NCBI GenBank assembly: GCA_016296235.1
Contig: JAEDJR010000128.1
Location: 1 to 5,646, forward strand
Direction of reading: 5' to 3'
Source of the DNA: Oscillospiraceae bacterium
Lineage (GTDB): Bacteria; Bacillota; Clostridia; Oscillospirales; Oscillospiraceae
Length of the DNA stretch: 5,646 bases
A model generated the notes under the pieces. That model was given only the letters and a program-made list of their open reading frames with translations, ran no database searches and was not told the origin of the DNA. The first letter of the stretch is position 1. Every line of letters starts with the position of its first letter. Made by a program: the position numbers and the translations under genes. Shown here piece by piece: positions 1 to 5,413 of the stretch.

Positions 1-2
1 GG

Positions 3-95
3 GCTTCCGTTCTGGAGGCCCTCCGTACCCACGGCATCGACGGCGCGGTCTACCGTATTTCCGCTGAGGAAATGGCCGCCGTCATTGCAGATTGA
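3..95 (+). CDS. C-terminal end of an unrecognised protein (5' end outside window)
   Basis: An open frame enters from the left edge and ends at a TGA at 93-95, giving 30 residues that finish in GAVYRISAEEMAAVIAD. The composition is protein-like (alternating hydrophobic and acidic residues, a probable terminal helix), and third codon positions are mostly G or C, as in the neighbouring genes. The other two plus frames are either stopped early or merely continue as the antisense of the epimerase gene. I do not recognise the family and no catalytic motif lies in this tail. It converges on the minus-strand sugar-gene cluster, so it belongs to a different transcription unit. It could be spurious because so little is visible. 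Confidence 0.5.
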   Translation, partial: ASVLEALRTHGIDGAVYRISAEEMAAVIAD

Positions 96-101
96 TTCAT
101 T

Positions 102-250
102 CTCGTGCCCCCTCTATAGGGGGCTGTCAGCGAAGCTGACTGGGGGTTGTACCGACAAGCAATTTTACCAAACGAACGATGCAATTGCTGATTTGCAGCA
201 ACCCCCAGGCCGCCCTGCGGGCGTCCAGCCCCCTGGAGAGGGGGCACGAG
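102..250. repeat. 149-bp inverted-repeat element made of two two-hairpin units (MITE/REP-like)
   Basis: Two related units face each other, at 102-150 and 199-250. The outer ends form a perfect 14-bp terminal inverted repeat, CTCGTGCCCCCTCT (102-115 against 237-250). Two further blocks also match perfectly in inverted orientation: AGGGGGCTG (118-126 against 226-234) and CTGGGGGTTG (140-149 against 199-208). Each unit has a CCCCCT/AGGGGG hairpin (108-113 with 118-123; 229-234 with 239-244) and a second hairpin whose stem differs: TCAGC/GCTGA around GAA at 127-139, and CGCCC/GGGCG around TGC at 211-223. The central 150-198 is AT-richer. No reading frame is evident and no clear target-site duplication flanks it. 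The layout resembles dispersed palindromic repeats found between genes in gut Clostridia, but I cannot name a family. It lies in a convergent intergenic gap. Confidence 0.75.
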
Positions 251-290
251 GGGTGCGGTGCAAATCCCGATTGTATCAAGATATCGTATC

Positions 291-339
291 AAAACAACAC
301 CGGCGTGGAAGCAGGTTCTCTGCTGCCACGCCGGTGTTT
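291..339 (-). terminator. Strong hairpin terminator after the epimerase gene, possibly bidirectional
   Basis: A 13-bp perfect stem pairs 296-308 with 326-338 (core CACCGGCGTGG/CCACGCCGGTG), and an inner 5-bp stem AGCAG/CTGCT (310-314 with 320-324) lies beyond one mismatch. Read on the minus strand, the stem begins right at the epimerase stop codon (340-342) and is followed by TTGTTTT, fitting an intrinsic terminator. Read on the plus strand it ends in TTTT (337-340), so it may also stop transcription from the converging left-hand gene. Confidence 0.85.
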
Positions 340-1212
340 TCATCGAATGGTAATCTCCCAGGTATTCTCATAGGTCTTCCCCGGCTCCAGGCGGAGAAGA
401 TCTTCCTGCTCCTCAAAAACCGTATGTATTCCGGCCTTGGACGGCAGGGAGCACCAGGGCTCCAGGCAGACGTACGGAGCGTCTGTTCTTGGCCGGTGCC
501 AGATTCCCAGATAGGGCATATCGGGATAGGAAACCGTGACGCTGTGGCTGCCGTTCTCCGCCTCCAGGGTGACCTGGTGCGCCATCTCCTGCAGGACAAT
601 GGCGTCGTCATCGAAGAGCTCGTGGCGCAGGGGCAGCACCTGTCCGTCCTGCAGCGGATACGCGGTGCAGCCGCCGGTACGGAAGCAGTCCGGCGTGAAT
701 TCCACACGTTGGGGCCGGCAGGGGCGGTCAAAGCGCAGGCGATAGTCCTCGAACCGCAGGCCGTTTTCCAGCGGCACGCAGAACCCGGGGTGGCCGCCCA
801 GACCAAAGTACATGGTTCGTTCGTCCCGGTTTTCCACCCGGTAGGTGATCTGCAGGGTGCGGCCCTCCAGGACATACCGGATCCGGAAGCGGAAATGCCG
901 GGGATACTGCCCGTAGGTTTCCGGCGTATCCGACAGCTCCAGAACCAGCTCCGTGCCGGTGTCCAGGCAAGGCGCAAACTCGGAGCCTGCCGCAAAGCCG
1001 TGTATGCTCATGGCGTACTGCCGGCCGTCCATGGAGTAGGTTCCCCCGGTCAGCCGGGCCACATAGGGGAAAATATTCAGCGCGCGGTCCGCCCAATAGA
1101 CCGGGTTGCCCTGCCAGAGGTACTCGGTGCCGTCGGCGCCCAGAATGGACTGCAGCTCCGCACCCCGTCCGGCGACGGTCACCGTCAGGAAGTCGTTCTT
1201 CAGAGAATACAT
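340..1212 (-). CDS. Aldose 1-epimerase family protein, LacX-like
   Basis: 290 residues, the usual length for LacX-type members of the galactose mutarotase family, which interconvert alpha and beta anomers of aldoses in the cytoplasm so that sugar kinases and other enzymes receive the right form. The expected family motifs are present: HGFA with His71, GGHPGF with His141 (the likely acid), and LEPW with Glu251 (the likely base) near the C-terminus. The N-terminal part carries the typical beta-sandwich opening (ELQSIL, then YLWQG at 31-35). There is no signal peptide. The ATG at 1210-1212 is preceded by GGAGGGG (1218-1224) at 5-nt spacing and lies inside the end of the upstream kinase gene (13-bp overlap), so the two are co-transcribed and probably translationally coupled. 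A strong terminator follows at once. Sugar specificity cannot be read from sequence; LacX-like proteins are often only loosely characterised. Confidence 0.9.
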   Translation of the reverse strand: MYSLKNDFLTVTVAGRGAELQSILGADGTEYLWQGNPVYWADRALNIFPYVARLTGGTYSMDGRQYAMSIHGFAAGSEFAPCLDTGTELVLELSDTPETYGQYPRHFRFRIRYVLEGRTLQITYRVENRDERTMYFGLGGHPGFCVPLENGLRFEDYRLRFDRPCRPQRVEFTPDCFRTGGCTAYPLQDGQVLPLRHELFDDDAIVLQEMAHQVTLEAENGSHSVTVSYPDMPYLGIWHRPRTDAPYVCLEPWCSLPSKAGIHTVFEEQEDLLRLEPGKTYENTWEITIR

Positions 1213-2171
1213 CCTGACCCCTCCAATTGCTTCCGCACGTCCTCATAGGACGGAACGCTGGAAATGCCGCCGGGCCGTGTGGTGGACAGGCCTGCGCTGG
1301 CGCAGGCAAAGGAAGTGATGTCCCGCAGCTCCGCTTCGTCCAGATCCTCGGGCGCCTTTCCGGTCTGCAGCAGCTTCCAGACTGCGCTGCCGCCGAAGAT
1401 ATCCCCGGCGCCGGTGGTGTCCACCACCCGGATGCCGGACAGGCCGGGCACATGGCCCTGGGCCCTGGCATTCCGGAAGAAGCAGCCGTCGGGGCCGCAG
1501 GTGACAAACACCAGCTTCACGCCGAAGTGCTCCAGAATGTAGGCCGCGCCGGCCTCCACATCCAGGCCCCACAGGAATTCCACCTCTTCCTCGCTGATCT
1601 TGACCACATCCGCCTGGGCCAGGCCCCAGAGAATCTGCTCCCGGGCCGTCTCCAGATCCTTCCACAGGGGTTTGCGGAGATTGGGGTCAAAGGTGACCAG
1701 CTTCCCGCCGGACTTGGCGCATTTCACAGCCCGGTGGGTGGCGCTGCGGGCCGGCTCATCGGTCAGGGACAGGGTGCCGAAGTGGAACACCCTCGTCTGC
1801 TGGATCAGCTCCAGCTTCAGCTCGCCGGGGGCAATGCAGGTGTCCGCCCCGGGCTTGCGGGCAAAGGAAAACTCCCGGTTTCCCGTCTCATCCAGGGTCA
1901 CAAAGGCCAGGGTCGTGAATACATCCTCGTCGGCCACCAGACCTTCCGTCTCAATTCCGGCCTTCCGGAGCGTCGATGTCAGGAGTTTTCCAAAGGTATC
2001 CGTTCCCACCTTGCCCAGCATGGCGGTTTTTGCGCCGAATTTCGTCATCGCCGCCAGGAAATTGGCCGGAGCGCCGCCGGGATGAGCCACCATGGTGGGA
2101 TATCCGTCTGCGTCGGCGCCGGCGCAGGTAAAGTCGATGAGCAGCTCGCCCATTGCAACTGCGTCAAGCAT
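1200..2171 (-). CDS. PfkB-family carbohydrate kinase, fructokinase-like
   Basis: 323 residues matching the bacterial fructokinase branch of the ribokinase/PfkB fold, which transfers phosphate from ATP to a sugar (fructose to fructose 6-phosphate in that branch). In order: start strand AMGELLIDF; sugar-binding signature GGAPANF (32-38); GKVGTDTFG (53-61); lid-region TTLAFVTLDETG (86-97); FDPNLRKPLW (161-170); KISEEE (191-196); and the PfkB signature DTTGAGD (251-257), with Asp257 the catalytic base and GAG the anion hole. The end TTRPGGISSVPS is also typical of fructokinases. I chose the ATG at 2169-2171, not the in-frame ATG 27 nt upstream, because AAGGAGG (2179-2185) lies 7 nt before it and the upstream ATG lies in a hairpin loop without a ribosome site. 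It has its own predicted promoter and overlaps the epimerase gene. A related specificity (2-keto-3-deoxygluconate, ribose or other sugar) is possible but fits the motifs less well. Confidence 0.9.
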   Translation of the reverse strand: MLDAVAMGELLIDFTCAGADADGYPTMVAHPGGAPANFLAAMTKFGAKTAMLGKVGTDTFGKLLTSTLRKAGIETEGLVADEDVFTTLAFVTLDETGNREFSFARKPGADTCIAPGELKLELIQQTRVFHFGTLSLTDEPARSATHRAVKCAKSGGKLVTFDPNLRKPLWKDLETAREQILWGLAQADVVKISEEEVEFLWGLDVEAGAAYILEHFGVKLVFVTCGPDGCFFRNARAQGHVPGLSGIRVVDTTGAGDIFGGSAVWKLLQTGKAPEDLDEAELRDITSFACASAGLSTTRPGGISSVPSYEDVRKQLEGSGCIL

Positions 2172-2178
2172 GTCCGTT

Positions 2179-2185
2179 CCTCCTT
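2179..2185 (-). promoter_or_regulatory. Ribosome binding site that decides the kinase start
   Basis: On the minus strand this reads AAGGAGG, a near-perfect anti-16S match, 7 nt before the ATG at 2169-2171. It rules against the longer in-frame start at 2198, whose extra nine residues (MPGAEGGTD) are unlike the family N-terminus. Confidence 0.9.
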
Positions 2186-2187
2186 CG

Positions 2188-2211
2188 GCGCCGGGCATGC
2201 GTTCCCGGCGC
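2188..2211 (-). promoter_or_regulatory. Leader hairpin next to the kinase ribosome binding site
   Basis: An 8-bp all G/C stem, GCGCCGGG/CCCGGCGC (2188-2195 with 2204-2211), closes an 8-nt loop. In the mRNA started from the predicted promoter it would begin about ten nucleotides after the transcription start and end two nucleotides before the Shine-Dalgarno site. It may protect the 5' end or tune ribosome access. No U-run follows, so it is not a terminator. The role is inference. Confidence 0.55.
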
Positions 2212-2227
2212 GTAATAGTCTGAAATC

Positions 2228-2256
2228 AGTATATCAAAAGAACGGCGGACTTGCAA
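2228..2256 (-). promoter_or_regulatory. Sigma-A-type promoter for the kinase-epimerase pair
   Basis: On the minus strand, TTGCAA (2251-2256; 4 of 6 to TTGACA) and TATACT (2228-2233; 5 of 6 to TATAAT) are separated by exactly 17 nt. Transcription would begin near 2220, about 50 nt before the kinase start codon. The site lies in the 106-bp gap after the transketolase C-terminal gene, where no convincing terminator is seen, so the kinase and epimerase could be expressed both from this promoter and by readthrough. Confidence 0.65.
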
Positions 2257-2277
2257 CGGATTTTCCGGGTTTGCCGG

Positions 2278-3222
2278 TCAGAGGGTGGCCTTGACCACCT
2301 CAACAATGTGCTCCGCAGTCAGGCCGAACCGGCTCTGCAGGTAGTCCTGGGGGCCGACCTCGCCGAACTCGTCCTCCACCGCCACATAGCCGAATTTGCA
2401 CGCCATGCCGCAGATGGCGTCCTGCACGGCGCTGGTGAGGCCGCCGATTTTATTATGGTTCTCAGCTGTAATCACAACGCCGGTCTTTTCCGCCCAGGTG
2501 CGGATGAGCTCCGCATCCAGGGGCTTGACCGTTATGGGATCGATGACGGCGGCATGAATGCCTTCCTGCTCCAGCTTCTGTGCTGCCTGCAGGGCCTCAT
2601 GAACCATGATGCCGCAGGCCACGATCACGGCGTCGGTGCCCTCCTTCACCACGCAGCCCTTGCCCACGGTGAATTCGCTGCCGTCGGCATAGACCTGGCG
2701 GGATTCCTTTCTGGGAACGCGGATATACTTGACGCCGGGCAGATCCTTCGCCTGCCAGAGGATATTCTGCAGCATGGGCACATCCGTGACATCCACAATG
2801 GTTGCGCCGGGCAGGGCGCGGTACAGGGCCATGTCCTCAAAGGGCATATGGGTACCGCCGTTGAACGCGGCCGTGACGCCGGGATCCGTGCCGATGACCG
2901 TGATGCTGTTGCCGGCATAGCCGCCGGAGAGGAATACCTGGTCGTAGCACCGGCGGGAGGCAAAGGGGCCGAAGGTATGGGCATAGGGCTTCATGCCCAC
3001 GGCGCTCATGCCGCAGCCAATGCCGATCATGTTCGCTTCCGCGATGCCGCAGTTCAGATACCGCGGATTCTTTCCGAACTGGCCGTTGGTGCCGCTGCAG
3101 CCCATGAGATCCGCGTCCAGCCACACAGCCTTGGGATCCTGGGCCATAATCGCCTGCATGGTTTCGCCAATCACCGATTTGAACTGGCGCTTGTCTTTCT
3201 CACCTGTGTACACGATCTTCAT
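2278..3222 (-). CDS. tkt: Transketolase, C-terminal subunit (split form)
   Basis: 314 residues covering the pyrimidine-binding and C-terminal domains of a transketolase made as two polypeptides. With its partner it moves two-carbon ketol units between sugar phosphates (for example xylulose 5-phosphate plus ribose 5-phosphate or erythrose 4-phosphate) in the cytoplasm, using thiamine diphosphate. Visible are LDADLMGCSG (35-44), NCGIAEANM (57-65) with Glu62 the expected cofactor-activating glutamate, the substrate/cofactor region THMPFEDMALYRALP (124-138), and C-terminal-domain motifs AENHNKIGGL (253-262) and FGEVG (286-290). Split transketolases of this size are common in Firmicutes and Archaea. 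The ATG (3220-3222) shares bases with the stop of the N-terminal subunit gene (ATGA), and AAAGGA lies about 11 nt upstream, so coupled translation and a fixed subunit ratio are likely. A minority of split transketolases act on unusual substrates such as sulfosugars; nothing here points to that. Confidence 0.95.
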   Translation of the reverse strand: MKIVYTGEKDKRQFKSVIGETMQAIMAQDPKAVWLDADLMGCSGTNGQFGKNPRYLNCGIAEANMIGIGCGMSAVGMKPYAHTFGPFASRRCYDQVFLSGGYAGNSITVIGTDPGVTAAFNGGTHMPFEDMALYRALPGATIVDVTDVPMLQNILWQAKDLPGVKYIRVPRKESRQVYADGSEFTVGKGCVVKEGTDAVIVACGIMVHEALQAAQKLEQEGIHAAVIDPITVKPLDAELIRTWAEKTGVVITAENHNKIGGLTSAVQDAICGMACKFGYVAVEDEFGEVGPQDYLQSRFGLTAEHIVEVVKATL

Positions 3223-4073
3223 TGTGCAGCCCGTCCTTTCTCTTCCAGGGCAGCCAGATCCCGCCGCAGGCTGTCCAGCCAGCGGTCGAACACCTCTGCG
3301 CCCACATTCATGGAGTGATTGCCCATGGTCTGTTCGACCTCGGCAACGCCCTTGCCCTTGACCGTATCCAGCACGATTGCCAGGGGCTTTCCCTCCGGCT
3401 CTCTGGCCAGGGCGGCGTGCACCGCCTCCACATCGTTGCCGTCCACGGTGCACGCGTCAAAGCCGAAGGCGCGGAATTTCTCTTCCAGATCCATCGGATC
3501 CAGCACGTCCTTGACGTAGCCGTCCAGCTGCTTCTTGTTCCAGTCGATCAGCCACACCAGATTGGTCAGCTTCTGGGCGGCCGTGAACATGGCGGCCTCC
3601 CAGACCTGGCCCTCATCCTGCTCCCCGTCGCCGACGATCAGATAGGTTCTGCAGCTGCGGCCCTGCAGGCGGTCGCCCATGGCCATGCCCACGGCCAGAG
3701 AGGTGCCCTGGCCCAGGGAGCCGGTGGTCATATCCACGCCAGGGGTCAGCTTCCGGTCGCAGTGGGAGGGAAGCTTTGTGCCCGGCCGGTTCAGGGTCAT
3801 CAGCTGCTCATAGGGGAAAAAGCCCTTCAGCGCCAGGGCCGCATAGACGGCGGGACCGGCGTGGCCCTTGGAGCAGACCAGCTTATCCCGGTCCGGCATG
3901 GCGGGGTTCCTGGGATCCACCCGCATCATGCTGCCGTACAGCACCGCCAGGGTATCTGCCACGGAGAGGGAGCCGCCGATATGGCCGAAGCCCCGGGACT
4001 TGATGCATTCAACCGTGCCGATGCGGATCTGCGCCGCAAATTTCTGCAGTTCCAGTTTTTCGTTTGGTGTCAT
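3219..4073 (-). CDS. tkt: Transketolase, N-terminal subunit (split form)
   Basis: 284 residues forming the diphosphate-binding domain of a two-subunit transketolase. The thiamine-diphosphate/metal motif is intact: GDGEQDEG (148-155) followed by Asn179 in LIDWNKKQLDG. Other family markers are GFGHIGGSLSVAD (28-40) with His31, KLVCSKGHAG (64-73), GSLGQGTSLAVGMA (118-131) and KGKGV (239-243). There is no signal peptide or membrane segment. The ATG at 4071-4073 begins 3 nt after the phosphoglycerate kinase stop codon, and its AAGGAG ribosome site lies within the last codons of that gene, so it is in the same operon. Its last bases overlap the start of the C-terminal subunit gene by 4 bp. The position directly after GAPDH and PGK ties the non-oxidative pentose phosphate reactions, which yield glyceraldehyde 3-phosphate, to the enzymes that consume it. 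Confidence 0.95.
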   Translation of the reverse strand: MTPNEKLELQKFAAQIRIGTVECIKSRGFGHIGGSLSVADTLAVLYGSMMRVDPRNPAMPDRDKLVCSKGHAGPAVYAALALKGFFPYEQLMTLNRPGTKLPSHCDRKLTPGVDMTTGSLGQGTSLAVGMAMGDRLQGRSCRTYLIVGDGEQDEGQVWEAAMFTAAQKLTNLVWLIDWNKKQLDGYVKDVLDPMDLEEKFRAFGFDACTVDGNDVEAVHAALAREPEGKPLAIVLDTVKGKGVAEVEQTMGNHSMNVGAEVFDRWLDSLRRDLAALEEKGRAAQ

Positions 4074-4076
4074 AAT

Positions 4077-5339
4077 TCATTCTCCTTTATGCCCGAATTG
4101 TTTCGCCGCGAAACGCAGAGCCTTGACCACCGGCAGCTCCTCCCCGGTCAAGAAGCGGATCAGTGCGCCGCCGCCGGTGCAGACATAGCCCAGCTTGTCT
4201 TTCACCTTGTATTTGGCGGCCGCCGTGACGCTGTCGCCGCCGCCCACCACCGTGTAGCCGTTGGTGGCTGCCAGGGCTTCGAAGACGGTCTTTGTGCCAA
4301 GCTCTGTTTCGGCCTTTTCAAAGACGCCCATGGGGCCGTTGACGAACACGGTTCTGGCGTTCCGAATCTCGGTTTCATACTGCTTGGCGGTCCGGCTTCC
4401 GATGTCCAGGGCGCAAATTGCCTCCGGCACATCGCCGATCATGCATTCGCGGCGCACTCCGTCCTCCACATAGGCCAGATCCGTGGGCAGCATGATCCGC
4501 CCGGCGTAGGCCGCGTAAATGGCCTTTGCCTTTTCGATGTACTCGCCGTAATTGCTTTTGTAGATGAAGTCCAGGCTCCCCTTGCCGATGGCTTCGCCCT
4601 TGGCCGCAAGGAGAATGTTTCCCACAAGGCCGCCGGTGAGCACCGTATCCGCCACGCCGCTGCCGAGCACCGTCTCCATCATCATAAAAGCGTCGGAGAT
4701 TTTGGAGCCGCCCAGGACAAACACGCAGGGCTTCTCCGGAGCTTCCATCAGCTCGGAAATGACGCAGTATTCGGTTTCGAACAGCCGCCCCATGGCCGAC
4801 GGCAGCACCTGTTCAAAGCCGCAAAGGCTGGGCTGATCCCGGTGGGCGGCGGCAAAGGCGTCGCAGACGTACAGATCCGCCAGGGGCGCCAGCTTCTCCA
4901 CCAGCAGGGTCTTGGCCTGCTGTTCGTGAGTCAGCCGCAGCTTCATTTCAAACAGCGTCTGCTCCTCGGCCACATAGCGGACATTATCCAGCAGCAGAAT
5001 CTCGCCGTCTTTCAGCTCGCGGATTGTCTGCCGGGCAGCCGGGCCGCAGACGTCGTCAATCCACTGCACCGGCCTGTCCAGGAGCGTTTCCAGCACCCTG
5101 GCGTGGGGCTGGGTGCAGTAATAATTCTTGTATTCAATATCGCTGCCCTGGTGGGCCATCAGAACAACCTTCGCGCCCTTGTCCGAAAGCTCCCGGATGG
5201 TCGGAACGCAGGCTTCGATGCGGGCGGTGCTTTTCAGGGTTCCTTGTTCCCGGTCAACCGGCTGGTTCATGTCCACCCGGCACAGCACGGTCTTGCCCGC
5301 AACGTCAAATTCATCCAATGTACAAATGCCAAAGCGCAT
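4077..5339 (-). CDS. pgk: Phosphoglycerate kinase, archaeal-like type
   Basis: 420 residues, longer than the roughly 390-400 of ordinary bacterial enzymes. It reversibly transfers phosphate between 1,3-bisphosphoglycerate and ADP, giving ATP and 3-phosphoglycerate in the cytoplasm. N-domain: CRVDMNQPVD (20-29, Arg21), TARIEA (Arg40), LMAHQG (60-65, His63), LDNVRY (Arg121), CDAFAAAHRDQPS (159-171, Arg167). C-domain: LGGSKISD (209-216, Lys213), LTGGLVGN (234-241), NGPMGVFE (334-341), GGGDS (367-370 region) and TGGGA (388-392). MNQPVD, MAHQG and AFAAAHRDQPSL follow the archaeal pattern instead of the bacterial FNVPL, SHLGRP and AFGTAHRAHAS. The Arg that follows His-Leu-Gly in the bacterial motif is Ser66 here. 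The start is fixed by AGGAGG (5347-5352), 7 nt before the ATG. It lies 74 bp after a type II GAPDH gene, its pathway partner, and 3 nt before the transketolase gene. Confidence 0.96.
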   Translation of the reverse strand: MRFGICTLDEFDVAGKTVLCRVDMNQPVDREQGTLKSTARIEACVPTIRELSDKGAKVVLMAHQGSDIEYKNYYCTQPHARVLETLLDRPVQWIDDVCGPAARQTIRELKDGEILLLDNVRYVAEEQTLFEMKLRLTHEQQAKTLLVEKLAPLADLYVCDAFAAAHRDQPSLCGFEQVLPSAMGRLFETEYCVISELMEAPEKPCVFVLGGSKISDAFMMMETVLGSGVADTVLTGGLVGNILLAAKGEAIGKGSLDFIYKSNYGEYIEKAKAIYAAYAGRIMLPTDLAYVEDGVRRECMIGDVPEAICALDIGSRTAKQYETEIRNARTVFVNGPMGVFEKAETELGTKTVFEALAATNGYTVVGGGDSVTAAAKYKVKDKLGYVCTGGGALIRFLTGEELPVVKALRFAAKQFGHKGE

Positions 5340-5358
5340 TGCAATTCCTCCTAATCAA

Positions 5359-5393
5359 TCAGCCAAGGCGGGCGATTGGCCCACCTTGGCTGA
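5359..5393 (-). promoter_or_regulatory. Intercistronic hairpin between the GAPDH and PGK genes
   Basis: A 15-bp stem pairs 5359-5373 with 5379-5393 around a 5-nt loop. In minus-strand RNA all positions pair, one of them as G-U (5369 with 5383); in plus-strand RNA that pair would be C-A, so the structure suits the operon transcript. It is followed by UUGAUUAGGAGG, not a U-run, and ends six nucleotides before the PGK ribosome site. It is better explained as an RNA processing or stability element, or a partial attenuator, than as a true terminator. The function is inferred. Confidence 0.7.
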
Positions 5394-5413
5394 AGGAAAC
5401 TCCATCAGCAGAA

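Noticed and set aside
85..1248. Plus-strand open frame of 387 codons crossing the repeat element and the epimerase gene
   Set aside because: It runs through the inverted repeat and terminator and lies opposite a well-supported epimerase; no domain is recognisable.
2172..2198. Longer kinase start at 2198 adding nine residues
   Set aside because: The extra residues do not fit the family, the ATG sits in a hairpin loop and has no ribosome site, whereas AAGGAGG precedes the ATG at 2171.
2221..2236. Possible operator dyad overlapping the -10 box (TGAnATnnnnATnTCA on the minus strand)
   Set aside because: Only five of eight half-site positions match, it resembles no operator or catabolite element I know well, and such a dyad is easily formed by chance in AT-rich promoter DNA.
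2258..2280. Terminator directly after the transketolase C-terminal gene
   Set aside because: Only a 4-bp CCGG/CCGG stem is present and no U-run follows, so it is too weak to call.
2278..4073. Sulfosugar-specific (sulfo-transketolase) role for the split transketolase
   Set aside because: No sulfosugar isomerase, sulfoacetaldehyde or sulfolactaldehyde enzyme, or sulfonate transporter is in the window; the GAPDH-PGK context fits ordinary transketolase.
3222..5354. A 710-codon plus-strand open frame opposite the transketolase and PGK genes
   Set aside because: It is antisense to three clearly homologous genes, has no family resemblance and a low-complexity, His/Ala/Gly-rich composition; it stays open because TTA, CTA and TCA codons are rare in the real genes.
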